Below are positions 9,175 through 18,313 of a stretch of DNA of 64,000 nucleotides, one piece after another. The position numbers and the translations under genes are program-made. The DNA comes from JANLVJ01 sp031363945 (GTDB lineage Bacteria > Bacteroidota > Bacteroidia > Sphingobacteriales > Sphingobacteriaceae): the NCBI GenBank assembly GCA_031363945.1, contig JANLVJ010000070.1, forward strand, positions 30,472 through 94,471, read 5' to 3'. How positions within the stretch are numbered: position 1 is the stretch's first letter; every line of letters starts with the position of its first letter. Below the pieces are notes generated by a model that worked only from the letters and a program-made list of their open reading frames with translations, had not been told where the DNA came from and did not search any database.

Positions 9175-11085
9175 TTATTTCTTAGCGTCTTTTACGTCTT
9201 CGTAATCAACATCAGTTACATCTTTGTCTGGTGCTTGCTCTGAAGAACCTTCAGCTGAAGCTTGCGAAGCACCTTCACCAGGTGCAGAGCCCTTGTACAT
9301 ATCTTCTGATGCAGCAGACCATGCAGTATTTAATTCAGCTGTGTAAGTAGCGATTGAAGCAAGTTCTTTAGCTGAATGTGCCTCTTTCAAGTTCTTTAAA
9401 GCTGACTCAATTGGTGCTTTCAAAGAAGCATTTACTTTATCACCGTATTCTTTCAATTGTTTTTCAGTTGAAAAGATAAGTGCATCAGCAGCATTTAATG
9501 CATCAACTTCATCTTTAAATGCTTTGTCAGAATCAGCATTCTTTTCTGCCTCATCTTTCATCTGCTTAATTTCAGCTTCAGTCAATCCTGAACTTGCTTC
9601 GATACGAATCTTCTGCTCTTTGCCTGTAGCTTTATCTTTAGCCGAAACATGTAAGATACCGTTAACGTCAATATCAAAAGTAACTTCAATCTGGGGAATA
9701 CCACGTTGTGCGGCAGGAATACCATCAAGGTGAAATCTACCAATTGTTCTATTTTGATTTGCCATCGGGCGTTCACCTTGTAGAATATGAATTTCTACTG
9801 AAGGCTGATTGTCTGAAGCAGTTGAGAAAATTTCGCTTTTACGGGTAGGTATAGTGGTGTTCGACTCAATTAATTTAGTCATTACACTACCCATTGTTTC
9901 AATGCCCAATGATAAAGGAGTAACATCTAAAAGAAGTACATCTTTAACTTCACCCGTTAATACACCACCTTGAATAGCAGCCCCAATAGCAACAACTTCA
10001 TCCGGATTTACCCCTTTAGAAGGTGACTTGCCAAAGAAAGCTTCAACAGCTTTTTGTATAGCAGGAATTCTGGTTGAGCCACCAACAAGAATAATCTCAT
10101 CAATATCATTTACTGTAAGACCAGCATTTTTCAATGCGCTTTTGCATGGCTCAATAGTTCTTTTTACCAATGGTTCGATTAACTGCTCAAATTTTGCAAG
10201 CGTTAATGTACGAACCAAATGCTTTGGCATACCATCTACTGCAGTGATGTATGGAAGATTCAATTCAGTCTGATTGGTACTTGAAAGTTCAATCTTTGCC
10301 TTCTCAGCTGATTCTTTTAAGCGTTGTAGCGCCATTGGATCTTTACGCAGGTTAATACCTTCATCTTTTTGGAATTCATCAGCCATCCAGTCAATCAGGA
10401 TCTGGTCAAAGTCATCTCCACCAAGGTGAGTATCACCGTCTGTAGATTTAACTTCAAAAACACCACCGCCTAATTCGAGAACTGAAACGTCATGAGTACC
10501 ACCACCACAATCAAAAACGACAATTTTTTCGTCTTTGCCTTTTTTATCAAGCCCGTATGCCAGAGCTGCTGCAGTTGGCTCATTGATTATACGTTTTACT
10601 GTTAAACCTGCAATTTCACCAGCTTCTTTTGTAGCCTGGCGCTGAGCATCATTAAAATAGGCAGGAACAGTGATAACTGCTTCTGTTACTTCATGACCTA
10701 GAAAATCTTCTGCTGTCTTCTTCATTTTCTGAAGAATGATAGCTGAAATTTCCTGAGGTGTATATTTGCGATCGCCAATTTCAACACGTGGAGTGTTGTT
10801 TTCTCCCTTTACAACCTTGTAAGGTACGCGTTCAATTTCTTTTTTATCTTCATCAAAGGTATTACCCATGAATCGCTTAATTGAAGAAATGGTACGTGTT
10901 GGGTTTGTGATAGCCTGTCTTTTGGCAGGATCACCAACTTTACGCTCACCATTATCTACAAATGCCACAATTGATGGAGTTGTTCTTCTGCCTTCACTGT
11001 TAGCAATTACTACCGGTTCATTACCTTCCATTACGGCAACGCATGAATTTGTAGTTCCTAAATCTATCCCTATTATTTTTGACAT
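9175..11085 (-). CDS. dnaK: Molecular chaperone DnaK (Hsp70)
   Basis: This is the cytosolic ATP-dependent chaperone. The true start is the ATG at 11085 (MSKIIGIDLGTTNSCVAVME), preceded by AAAGGAAA, rather than an in-frame codon at 11121; this gives 636 residues. The phosphate-1 loop (GIDLGTTNSC), the phosphate-2 motif (FDCGGGTHDVSVLELGGG, a Bacteroidota variant), the connect motif (IINEPTAAALAYG) and the adenosine motif (ILVGGSTRIPAIQ) are all present. The linker is DVLLLDVTPLSLGIET and the C-terminus is acidic (DVTDVDYEDVKD). No dnaJ/grpE neighbours are present and no CIRCE repeat was seen upstream. Confidence 0.98.
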   Translation of the reverse strand: MSKIIGIDLGTTNSCVAVMEGNEPVVIANSEGRRTTPSIVAFVDNGERKVGDPAKRQAITNPTRTISSIKRFMGNTFDEDKKEIERVPYKVVKGENNTPRVEIGDRKYTPQEISAIILQKMKKTAEDFLGHEVTEAVITVPAYFNDAQRQATKEAGEIAGLTVKRIINEPTAAALAYGLDKKGKDEKIVVFDCGGGTHDVSVLELGGGVFEVKSTDGDTHLGGDDFDQILIDWMADEFQKDEGINLRKDPMALQRLKESAEKAKIELSSTNQTELNLPYITAVDGMPKHLVRTLTLAKFEQLIEPLVKRTIEPCKSALKNAGLTVNDIDEIILVGGSTRIPAIQKAVEAFFGKSPSKGVNPDEVVAIGAAIQGGVLTGEVKDVLLLDVTPLSLGIETMGSVMTKLIESNTTIPTRKSEIFSTASDNQPSVEIHILQGERPMANQNRTIGRFHLDGIPAAQRGIPQIEVTFDIDVNGILHVSAKDKATGKEQKIRIEASSGLTEAEIKQMKDEAEKNADSDKAFKDEVDALNAADALIFSTEKQLKEYGDKVNASLKAPIESALKNLKEAHSAKELASIATYTAELNTAWSAASEDMYKGSAPGEGASQASAEGSSEQAPDKDVTDVDYEDVKDAKK

Positions 11086-11299
11086 ATCTAAAATTTCCTT
11101 TCTCTTAAATTCCTTTATCATCTAACAAGCAATATGCCAAAGCATAATTGAATGCTATATTCTGCCAATACGTCATATAATGTTACAGTATACAAATGTG
11201 ATCATCTTCAAATTTGACAACCGTAATAAATAAGCTGACAATGCTTCAGCCCTGATAATTTTCAGATTTAACTAATATTATTATCTGCTGGCCGATAAT

Positions 11300-11324
11300 A
11301 AAAAAAGCCGGACAGGCCGGCTTC
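11300..11324 (-). terminator. Intrinsic terminator after rplQ (end of ribosomal supercluster)
   Basis: AAGCCGG (11305-11311) pairs with CCGGCTT (11317-11323) around a 5-base loop. On the minus strand a run of T follows. It lies 20 bases after the rplQ stop and marks the 3' end of the S10-spc-alpha transcription unit. Confidence 0.9.
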
Positions 11325-11343
11325 TATTAAAGTATGACGAATC

Positions 11344-11955
11344 TTATTTTGACTCTTCAGAACCTTCAGAGCCTTCTGCAGGTGCATCAGTCTGAGGGGT
11401 TTCACCTGTTTGACTTTCAGCTTTTTTATCTTTAGAAGTAGAGTCAGCCCTTGCCTGAGCGGTTGCTGATTTTGGTGTAGCAGGTTTCGGTTCTGTATTA
11501 GCAGGTGCTGAATTAGCAGGAGCTGTTTTAGCAGCAGAAGTACGACCGCGACGTGTTGTTTTAGCTTTCTTCACTTCACCTTTAGGATTATAAATTTCAT
11601 TATAATCAACAAGCTCAATAAAGCACATTTCTGCAGCATCACCAAAACGGGTGCCTGTTTTAATAATCCGGGTGTATCCACCGTTACGCTCTGCTATTTT
11701 AGTAGCAACCTCACGGAATAACACAGTCACAGATTCTTTGTCCTGCAGGTAACTGAAAACAATACGGCGATTGTGTGTGGTATCAGTTTTTGATTTAGTT
11801 AATAATGGCTCTACATACAAACGCAAAGCTTTCGCCTTGGCTACAGTTGTAGTAACTCGTTTATGCATGATCAGCGACGTAGCCATGTTAGATAGCATCG
11901 CAGCGCGGTGACTATCTGTTCTACCAAGGTGATTAAATTTTTTACCGTGTCTCAT
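11344..11955 (-). CDS. rplQ: Large-subunit ribosomal protein L17 with long C-terminal extension
   Basis: The first ~120 residues are canonical L17 (MRHGKKFNHLGRTDSHRAAM, then a helical core ending CFIELVDYNE). About 75 further residues form a low-complexity tail, first basic (KKAKTTRRGRTSAAK), then Ala/Pro/Thr-rich, and finally acidic (EGSEGSEESK). The gene is the last of the alpha-operon order rpsM-rpsK-rpsD-rpoA-rplQ, with 22 bases after rpoA. Bacteroidota L17 proteins are commonly extended; the function of the tail is unknown. Confidence 0.97.
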   Translation of the reverse strand: MRHGKKFNHLGRTDSHRAAMLSNMATSLIMHKRVTTTVAKAKALRLYVEPLLTKSKTDTTHNRRIVFSYLQDKESVTVLFREVATKIAERNGGYTRIIKTGTRFGDAAEMCFIELVDYNEIYNPKGEVKKAKTTRRGRTSAAKTAPANSAPANTEPKPATPKSATAQARADSTSKDKKAESQTGETPQTDAPAEGSEGSEESK

Positions 11956-11977
11956 ATTCTATTCCTTCTATAGATGA

Positions 11978-12970
11978 TTAATCTTCATCTAATTTGTATT
12001 TTGAAAGGTTCATCCCGAAGGTCAGTCCTTTAGATTTAACCAGATCCTGAATTTCTGTCAGCGATTTCTTACCAAAGTTCCTGAATTTTAACATATCAGC
12101 AACATCATAAGTAACCAAATCTGCCAGTGTACGTATATCAGCTGCCTTAAGACAGTTTAATGCGCGTACTGATAAATCCATGTCTACTAGTTCAGTTTTA
12201 AGTATTTTACGCATGTGTAAAATCTCTTCATCAACTTCACTGCTAACTTCTTTGGTTTGGGTTTCAAGCATGATGCGATCATCTGAAAACAACATAAAAT
12301 GATGTATCAGAATCTTGGCAGCTTCTTTTAATGCTTCTTCTGGATGAATAGAACCATCGGTCTGGATATCAAGTACCAGCTTTTCGTAATCCGTTTTCTG
12401 CTCAACCCGATAGTTTTCAATCGTATATTTTACGTTTTTGATCGGGGTGAAAATAGAATCGATTGGGATAAGTCCAAGAGGAGCTTCAGCGGGTTTATTT
12501 TCCTCTGCAGGAATATAGCCTCTACCTTTATTCACACTCAATTCCATTTCTACTGTAATCTCCGGATTGATATGGCAGATAAGCAGATCAGGATTTAAAA
12601 CCGTGAAATTGCTCGAAAACTTGCCAATATCGCCGGCAGTAATCATTGTCTGGTTAGTTACCACAACAAAGATTTTTTCTGCATCTGAAGCTTCATCATT
12701 TCGCTTGAAACGAACCTGTTTCAAATTCAAAATAATTTCAGTTACATCTTCAACCACACCTTTAATAGTTGAAAATTCATGCGATACACCTGAGACTTTC
12801 AGGGTAGTAATCGCATATCCTTCTAATGATGATAAAAGAATGCGGCGCAAAGAGTTACCAATTGTTACTCCAAAGCCCGGTTCCAGAGGTCTAAATTCAA
12901 AAAGCCCATTGAAATCATTGGCCTTCTGCATGATAACCTTATCCGGTTTTTGAAACGCTAATATTGCCAT
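11978..12970 (-). CDS. rpoA: DNA-directed RNA polymerase alpha subunit
   Basis: The 330-residue protein has the N-terminal dimerisation domain (GFGVTIGNSLRRILLSSLEG, the signature around residues 33-52). A flexible linker follows, then the C-terminal UP-element/activator-binding domain (SVRALNCLKAADIRTLADLV and FRNFGKKSLTEI). Length and order are standard. It sits between rpsD and rplQ as in the conserved alpha operon. Confidence 0.98.
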   Translation of the reverse strand: MAILAFQKPDKVIMQKANDFNGLFEFRPLEPGFGVTIGNSLRRILLSSLEGYAITTLKVSGVSHEFSTIKGVVEDVTEIILNLKQVRFKRNDEASDAEKIFVVVTNQTMITAGDIGKFSSNFTVLNPDLLICHINPEITVEMELSVNKGRGYIPAEENKPAEAPLGLIPIDSIFTPIKNVKYTIENYRVEQKTDYEKLVLDIQTDGSIHPEEALKEAAKILIHHFMLFSDDRIMLETQTKEVSSEVDEEILHMRKILKTELVDMDLSVRALNCLKAADIRTLADLVTYDVADMLKFRNFGKKSLTEIQDLVKSKGLTFGMNLSKYKLDED

Positions 12971-12996
12971 GTATGTAAGTTTAACGTTTGATTTAA

Positions 12997-13605
12997 TTAT
13001 TTTGAATAGAGCTCGACAATCAGTTGTTCCTTGATATTCTCAGGAATCTGGTCGCGCTCTGGGTAAGATAAAAATTTACCGGAGTAACTCGTTCTGTCCC
13101 ACTCTAACCAATTATACTTAGCTACTCTTGAGGCTAAAATTGCGGTTTCTACAGCTTCAAGTGATTTAGATTTCTCTCTGACCTCGATAACATCACCCGC
13201 CTTTAAAGTATAAGAAGGAATATTAACAATACCACCATTCACTAAAATATGCTTGTGACCCACTAACTGTCTCGCAGCAGCACGTGATTTAGCTATACCA
13301 AGACGGTAAACTGTGTTATCAAGTCTGGCTTCTAAAAATTTTAACAAATTCTCACCTGTTATTCCTGCTTTTGAACTTGCTTTCTTAAAAAGATTTGAAA
13401 ACTGTTTCTCAAGCAAGCCATAGGTATATTTAACTTTTTGTTTTTCCTGCAACTGAACTGAATATTCACTTTGCTTTCCTCTTTTTTTAGATTGCCCGTG
13501 CATTCCAGGAGGGTAATTCTTTTTTTCTAATGCCTTATCTGGACCGAAAATCGGTTCCCTGAATTTACGGGCAATTCTTGATTTAGGGCCTGTATATCTT
13601 GCCAT
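12997..13605 (-). CDS. rpsD: Small-subunit ribosomal protein S4
   Basis: The 202-residue S4 starts MARYTGPKSRIARKFREP and carries the S4 RNA-binding domain (RLDNTVYRLGIAKSRAAARQ, about residues 92-111). No N-terminal Cys zinc-binding set is visible, so this is the zinc-free form. S4 is an early 16S-binding assembly protein and in other bacteria is the alpha-operon autoregulator. Whether it is so here cannot be judged. Confidence 0.97.
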   Translation of the reverse strand: MARYTGPKSRIARKFREPIFGPDKALEKKNYPPGMHGQSKKRGKQSEYSVQLQEKQKVKYTYGLLEKQFSNLFKKASSKAGITGENLLKFLEARLDNTVYRLGIAKSRAAARQLVGHKHILVNGGIVNIPSYTLKAGDVIEVREKSKSLEAVETAILASRVAKYNWLEWDRTSYSGKFLSYPERDQIPENIKEQLIVELYSK

Positions 13606-13667
13606 GGTGTTGATTTAAAGTATTAGTGGCCTAGAGCCACTAAATCTTAGCTTTAAAATTAATAAAA

Positions 13668-14060
13668 TTAAACTCTTCTTCTCTTTGGAGGCCTGCAACC
13701 GTTGTGGGGCAGCGGGGTAATATCCTTAATAGAAGAAATTTCTATACCTGAATTCTGAAGTGTACGCATAGCGCTTTCTCTGCCAGAACCAGGACCTTTA
13801 ACGAAAACTTCTACTTTTCTTAGACCTAAATCATACGCAGCTTTTCCGCATTCCGATGCAGCCTGAGTTGCAGCATATGGAGTGTTCTTTTTAGAACCCT
13901 TAAAACCCATTTTTCCTGCAGAAGCCCATGAAATGAGTTGACCCTGGTTATTAGTTAACGAAATTATAATGTTATTGAAAGTTGCGCTGATATGAGCTTG
14001 TCCAATCGCTTCAACAACGACAACACGTTTCTTGCTAACTTTTTTAGTTGTTTTTCCCAT
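13668..14060 (-). CDS. rpsK: Small-subunit ribosomal protein S11
   Basis: The 130-residue S11 contains the family signatures AHISATFNNIIISLTNNQG and VKGPGSGRESAMRTL, and ends in the conserved basic NGCRPPKRRRV tail. It begins 8 bases after the rpsM stop, in the standard alpha-operon order. Confidence 0.97.
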   Translation of the reverse strand: MGKTTKKVSKKRVVVVEAIGQAHISATFNNIIISLTNNQGQLISWASAGKMGFKGSKKNTPYAATQAASECGKAAYDLGLRKVEVFVKGPGSGRESAMRTLQNSGIEISSIKDITPLPHNGCRPPKRRRV

Positions 14061-14068
14061 TTTTATGC

Positions 14069-14446
14069 TTATTTAGTTACCTTCTTCTTACCGGCAACTG
14101 TCTTACGTTTACCTTTACGCGTCCTGGAATTATTCTTTGTTCTCTGACCACGAACCGGAAGACCTTTACGGTGACGCTGACCACGATAACAACCAATATC
14201 CATCAATCGTTTGATGTTCAGCTGAACCTCAGAACGAAGTGCTCCTTCGACTTTGATCTTTTCGCTTATAATATTACGGATGGCTGTTTGCTCATCATCA
14301 GTCCACTCCTGAACCTTCGTATCCAGACCAATCCCTGCTTCTTTCAGGATATCCTGAGCAGTCGATCTTCCGACGCCATAAATGTAGGTCAGGCCAATCT
14401 CGCCCCTTTTGTTTTTAGGTAAATCTATACCAGCTATTCTTGCCAT
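14069..14446 (-). CDS. rpsM: Small-subunit ribosomal protein S13
   Basis: The 125-residue S13 starts MARIAGIDLPKNKRGEIGL and has the helix-two-turn-helix region followed by the RGQRHRKGLPVRGQRTKNNS signature. The C-terminal extension is Lys/Arg-rich and inserts near the P-site tRNA in the ribosome. It lies just after the small rpmJ gene. Confidence 0.97.
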   Translation of the reverse strand: MARIAGIDLPKNKRGEIGLTYIYGVGRSTAQDILKEAGIGLDTKVQEWTDDEQTAIRNIISEKIKVEGALRSEVQLNIKRLMDIGCYRGQRHRKGLPVRGQRTKNNSRTRKGKRKTVAGKKKVTK

Positions 14447-14460
14447 ATGCTATTTAATAA

Positions 14461-14577
14461 TTAACCCTGACGCTGTTTGTACTTAGGATTCTTCTTGTTG
14501 ATTACATAAAGTTTCCCTTTACGCCGGATGATCTTGCAATCAACACTTCTTTTTTTAATGGAGGCTTTTACTTTCAT
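14461..14577 (-). CDS. rpmJ: Large-subunit ribosomal protein L36 (zinc-less type)
   Basis: A 38-residue frame from ATG at 14577 to TAA at 14461 encodes a protein beginning MKVKASIKKRSVDCK and ending NKKNPKYKQRQG. This matches L36 along its full length. Only one of the usual Cys/Cys/Cys/His zinc ligands (Cys14) remains, so this is the zinc-free variant, which I recall as common in Bacteroidota. Its place between infA and rpsM is conserved. Confidence 0.95.
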   Translation of the reverse strand: MKVKASIKKRSVDCKIIRRKGKLYVINKKNPKYKQRQG

Positions 14578-14606
14578 TGTATTAGCAGTAATTGTGCTTA
14601 AAACTT

Positions 14607-14825
14607 CTATTTATATCGGTAGGTTATCCTGCCTTTTGTAAGATCATAAGGTGACATTTCAAGTTTTACTTTGTCACCGGGTAAGATTTTGATATAGTGC
14701 ATTCTCATCTTACCGGATATATGTGCAATTATTTCATGGCCGTTTTCAAGTTCAACCCGGAACATTGCATTTGATAATGCTTCTTTGATAATACCATCCT
14801 GCTCTATAGAGCCTTGTTTTGCCAT
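14607..14825 (-). CDS. infA: Translation initiation factor IF-1
   Basis: The 72-residue S1/OB-fold protein starts MAKQGSIEQDGIIKEALSNA and contains the family core HISGKMRMHYIKILPGDKVK and the C-terminal LTKGRITYRYK. The length is exactly that of standard IF-1. It sits 10 bases after map in the usual map-infA-rpmJ order. Confidence 0.98.
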   Translation of the reverse strand: MAKQGSIEQDGIIKEALSNAMFRVELENGHEIIAHISGKMRMHYIKILPGDKVKLEMSPYDLTKGRITYRYK

Positions 14826-14835
14826 GTATACTTAT

Positions 14836-15621
14836 TTAACCGGCTATGTTCAACGCCTCTTCAATAAAATCGAATGTAGTGAGAATATCGGGCTTGCCTT
14901 TTTTAATAGCCACTGTATGCTCAAAATGCGCAGAATGTTTATTGTCTGCTGTTACTACTGTCCACCCGTCTTTCAGCCATTTTACGGCTGCTTTACCAAG
15001 GTTAATCATTGGTTCAATGGCGATAACAAGATTTTCTTCAATCTTAATACCCTGACCTTTCTTACCATAATTAGGTACTTCAGGCTTTTCCCATACTGCT
15101 TTTCCGACACCATGACCTACAAGTTCCCGAACAACACCGTAACCGTTCGCCTCAGCATATTCCTGAACAGCATAACCAATATCTCCGAGTCTGTTTCCAG
15201 CCACTGCCATATCAACACCACGACGCAAACATTCTTTGGTGACAGCCATGAGTTTCTCTAACTCAGGACTAACAATACCACAACCAAAGGTATAGGCACC
15301 ATCACCATAAAAACCATTCATCTCAACCCCACAGTCAAGTGAAACAAGATCACCCTCTTTAAAGGCTTTATGATTGTTAAAAGGTATCCCGTGAACAACT
15401 GCTTCGTTTACGGATATGCATAAAGAACTTGGAAAACCATGATGCCCTTTAAAAGCCGGGGAACCACCATTGTCACGAATGTACTCTTCAGCAATTCTAT
15501 CAAGATCAGCAGGTATTGCTCCTGGAACAACTAATTTACCTACTACGGCCAGCGTTTTGGAAACCAAAATAGAACTTAATCTAATCTGCTCAATTTCGTC
15601 GATCGTTTTTAAATCTAACAT
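14836..15621 (-). CDS. map: Type I methionine aminopeptidase
   Basis: The start is taken as the ATG at 15621 (MLDLKTIDEIEQIRLSSIL), 4 bases after the secY stop. A start at 15651 would overlap secY by about 25 bases. The 261-residue pita-bread enzyme shows the substrate His in FKGHHGFPSSLCISVNE and metal-ligand Asp in SLDCGVEMNGFYGDGA. Further ligand regions are GHGVGKAVWEKPEVPNYG and the Glu residues in IAIEPMIN and FEHTVAI. It removes the initiator Met from nascent proteins. Confidence 0.96.
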   Translation of the reverse strand: MLDLKTIDEIEQIRLSSILVSKTLAVVGKLVVPGAIPADLDRIAEEYIRDNGGSPAFKGHHGFPSSLCISVNEAVVHGIPFNNHKAFKEGDLVSLDCGVEMNGFYGDGAYTFGCGIVSPELEKLMAVTKECLRRGVDMAVAGNRLGDIGYAVQEYAEANGYGVVRELVGHGVGKAVWEKPEVPNYGKKGQGIKIEENLVIAIEPMINLGKAAVKWLKDGWTVVTADNKHSAHFEHTVAIKKGKPDILTTFDFIEEALNIAG

Positions 15622-15625
15622 ATTC

Positions 15626-16969
15626 TTAAACAGTAGTTGTTGGTTCACCAACAGATGTTCTGCCTTGAATTCTACCCGTTTTCATTAATCCATCATAATG
15701 ACGCATTAACAAATGACTTTCAATTTGTTGCAGCGTGTCAAGTACAACCCCTACTGCAATGAGCAGAGACGTACCTCCAAAAAAGTGAGCGAATGAACTG
15801 CTCACACCAAGCAAATTTGCAATTGAAGGTATAATAGCAATGATGGCAAGAAATACTGATCCTGGAAATGTAATCAGACTCATGACCCTATCAAGAAACA
15901 TTGAAGTATCTTTTCCAGGTTTGATACCAGGTATGAAACCATTATTTCGCTTCATATCATCAGACATCTGGGTGACATTGACTGTTATAGCGGTATAGAA
16001 AAACGTAAACAGAATAATCAATAATGCAAAGGTTAGATTATACGGCCAGGAATTATAATCACGGAAAGCCATTAAAAATCCATTGTTATTAGCATTTGGC
16101 AATAATGACCCAATCGTAGACGGTATAAACATAAGTGCCTGGGCAAAAATGATCGGCATAACACCTGCCGCATTAATTTTAAGAGGTAAATATTGTCTGA
16201 CTCCGCCAATTTGCTTATTACCAACTATACGCTTTGCATATTGAACAGGAACTCTGCGTACACCCTGAACGATCATTATGGTGAACATAATGATGCCAAC
16301 CAAAACAACGACTTCTATAATAAATGGAATAATACCACCATTACCTGAGGCTCTGCTTAAAAATTCTGCAGCCATAGCTGAAGGCAGTTGAGCAATAATA
16401 CCAACCATGATTATCAGGGAAACACCATTTCCAATTCCCTTGTCAGTAATTTTTTCTCCCAGCCACATTACAAATAATGTCCCTGCTGAAAGCACAACCA
16501 TTGATGAAATAGTAAATAGCGTTATACTGATACCTGGTAAAATTGTACCAGTAGGAATTATTTGGGTTTTAACAAAGGCAATTGCCTGCAATGCAGTAAT
16601 AACAATTGTTAAATAACGGGTAATCTGGTTGATTTTTTTTGTACCACTTTCACCAGATTTCTGAAGCTTCTGAAAAGAGGGTAATACAATACCTAGTAAC
16701 TGCACAACAATACTTGCCGAGATGTAAGGCATTACACCAAGTGCGAATACCGAACCTCTGCCAAAGGAACCACCGGCAAACATATTTAATAGACCCAGTA
16801 TGCCATTCTGGCCCTTGTGTTGTGATAAGAATCTTACAGGGTCAATACCAGGAAGAACAACGAATGAACCCAGTCTATAGATTGACAGATACATCAGCGT
16901 GTTTAAAAGCCGGGTGCGTAGGTCATCAATTTTCCAGATATTAACTAAAGTGGCGATGAATTTTTTCAT
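15626..16969 (-). CDS. secY: Preprotein translocase subunit SecY
   Basis: The 447-residue membrane protein has ten hydrophobic segments and the SecY signatures (GSFVVLPGIDP near the N-terminus, GMPYISAS-like VMPYISASIVVQLL, and the cytosolic loop RNNGFIPGIKPGKDTS). It forms the protein-conducting channel with SecE and SecG. It lies in the spc operon after rplO, separated by a 115-base gap. Confidence 0.98.
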   Translation of the reverse strand: MKKFIATLVNIWKIDDLRTRLLNTLMYLSIYRLGSFVVLPGIDPVRFLSQHKGQNGILGLLNMFAGGSFGRGSVFALGVMPYISASIVVQLLGIVLPSFQKLQKSGESGTKKINQITRYLTIVITALQAIAFVKTQIIPTGTILPGISITLFTISSMVVLSAGTLFVMWLGEKITDKGIGNGVSLIIMVGIIAQLPSAMAAEFLSRASGNGGIIPFIIEVVVLVGIIMFTIMIVQGVRRVPVQYAKRIVGNKQIGGVRQYLPLKINAAGVMPIIFAQALMFIPSTIGSLLPNANNNGFLMAFRDYNSWPYNLTFALLIILFTFFYTAITVNVTQMSDDMKRNNGFIPGIKPGKDTSMFLDRVMSLITFPGSVFLAIIAIIPSIANLLGVSSSFAHFFGGTSLLIAVGVVLDTLQQIESHLLMRHYDGLMKTGRIQGRTSVGEPTTTV

Positions 16970-17084
16970 CAGAATCGATTATTCGTGTCTTGTTAAATCT
17001 TTAATAAACTCATGAACTGCAACAAAATTCTTTAAAAGGAAAGCAGCCAGTTCATAAAGTCTTGCAATCAGTTACGGCGGGCAA

Positions 17085-17570
17085 TTATATCCCAGCTTCT
17101 TCAGCTACTACTGCTTTTTTGTGTTCAATCTTAATGCCTTTGCCACCCTTCGCTTCAATTTCTGCCAGGGCAGTCGCAGAAAAAGCATGAGCATGTATTA
17201 CAATGCTGGCAATGAGTTCACCGCGACCGAGAATTTTCACTCTATCTGATTTTGAGACAAGGCCATGTGACTTCATAGTTTCAAAATCGAAATTGGTCAG
17301 GTTGAATTTTTCTGAAAGTGCCTGAATAATGTCAAGGTTAATACCTACATATTCTACACGATTGAAATTTTTGAAACCAAACTTCGGTACCCTTCTCTGT
17401 AATGGCATCTGGCCACCTTCGAAGCCGATCTTGCGAGAAGTTCCTGAACGTGAACCCGCTCCCTTATGACCACGCGTTGATGTTCCACCACGTCCAGAGC
17501 CTTGTCCCCGACCAATTCGTTTATTATTTTTAACCGAACCTTCCGCTGGTTTAAGATTACTTAAGTCCAT
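17085..17570 (-). CDS. rplO: Large-subunit ribosomal protein L15
   Basis: The 161-residue L15 starts MDLSNLKPAEGSVKNNKRIG, followed by the Gly/Arg-rich extended segment (RGQGSGRGGTSTRGHKGAGS) and the globular C-terminal domain (KILGRGELIASIVIHAHAFS). It ends with a slightly longer tail than the usual ~145-150 residues. It follows rpmD in conserved order. Confidence 0.97.
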   Translation of the reverse strand: MDLSNLKPAEGSVKNNKRIGRGQGSGRGGTSTRGHKGAGSRSGTSRKIGFEGGQMPLQRRVPKFGFKNFNRVEYVGINLDIIQALSEKFNLTNFDFETMKSHGLVSKSDRVKILGRGELIASIVIHAHAFSATALAEIEAKGGKGIKIEHKKAVVAEEAGI

Positions 17571-17603
17571 ATTTTATTGGTTTATTACCCTGTAAAAGAG
17601 CAA

Positions 17604-17783
17604 CTATACGTTTTCAACTTTAATTAAATGGCTTACTTTTTCAACCATTCCAAGTATTGGTGCATTAACTTCGAGTTCAACCCGCTGATTTACCTTTCGT
17701 AAACCTAAAGCGATCATTGTTCTTTTTTGACGCTCACTACGGTCAATCACACTTTTAATCTGGGTAATTATAATTCTTGCCAT
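17604..17783 (-). CDS. rpmD: Large-subunit ribosomal protein L30
   Basis: A 59-residue frame runs from ATG at 17783 to TAG at 17604. The protein begins MARIIITQIKSVIDRSERQK and ends MVEKVSHLIKVENV, which matches bacterial L30 in length and pattern. It begins 3 bases after the rpsE stop and is followed by rplO, the conserved spc-operon order. Confidence 0.95.
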   Translation of the reverse strand: MARIIITQIKSVIDRSERQKRTMIALGLRKVNQRVELEVNAPILGMVEKVSHLIKVENV

Positions 17784-17786
17784 GGC

Positions 17787-18305
17787 TTAACCCTTGAATA
17801 CTTTGTTAATAGAAATACCTCTGTGCTGAGCAACGGTTGCAGCATCACGCATTTGCGTAAGTGCATGTACAGTAGCCTTCACAACGTTGTGTGGGTTAGA
17901 AGAACCCTTCGACTTGGCAAGAACGTCAGTAATACCTGCACTCTCAAGAACAGCACGCATCGCACCACCGGCAATTACACCGGTACCATGAGCTGCTGGT
18001 TTAAGAAACACAAAACCACCACTAAATTTACCTATTTGCTCGTGGGGTATAGTGCCCCCATGAACAGGAACCTTGAAAAGCGATTTCTTAGCATCATCAA
18101 CTCCTTTAGCAATTGCCTCAGTAACTTCTTTTGCTTTTCCCAAACCATAGCCAACAACACCATTCTCGTCACCAACCACAACAATGGCTGAGAAACTGAA
18201 GGTACGACCACCTTTGGTAACTTTAGCTACCCGTTGAATACTAACCAGACGATCTTTAAGTTCAATTTCGCTTGATTTAACTCTTTTTATATTTGATGCT
18301 GACAT
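17787..18305 (-). CDS. rpsE: Small-subunit ribosomal protein S5
   Basis: The 172-residue S5 has the double-stranded RNA-binding-like N-domain (VAKVTKGGRTFSFSAIVVVG) and the C-domain (GAMRAVLESAGITDVLAKS). The fidelity-related loop region is intact. It starts 8 bases after rplR. Confidence 0.97.
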   Translation of the reverse strand: MSASNIKRVKSSEIELKDRLVSIQRVAKVTKGGRTFSFSAIVVVGDENGVVGYGLGKAKEVTEAIAKGVDDAKKSLFKVPVHGGTIPHEQIGKFSGGFVFLKPAAHGTGVIAGGAMRAVLESAGITDVLAKSKGSSNPHNVVKATVHALTQMRDAATVAQHRGISINKVFKG

Positions 18306-18313
18306 GATATTCC

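Noticed and set aside
11086..11299. CIRCE or heat-shock operator before dnaK
   Set aside because: I looked for the TTAGCACTC-type inverted repeat and did not find it; only a weak TTTG/TATTGG pair is present.
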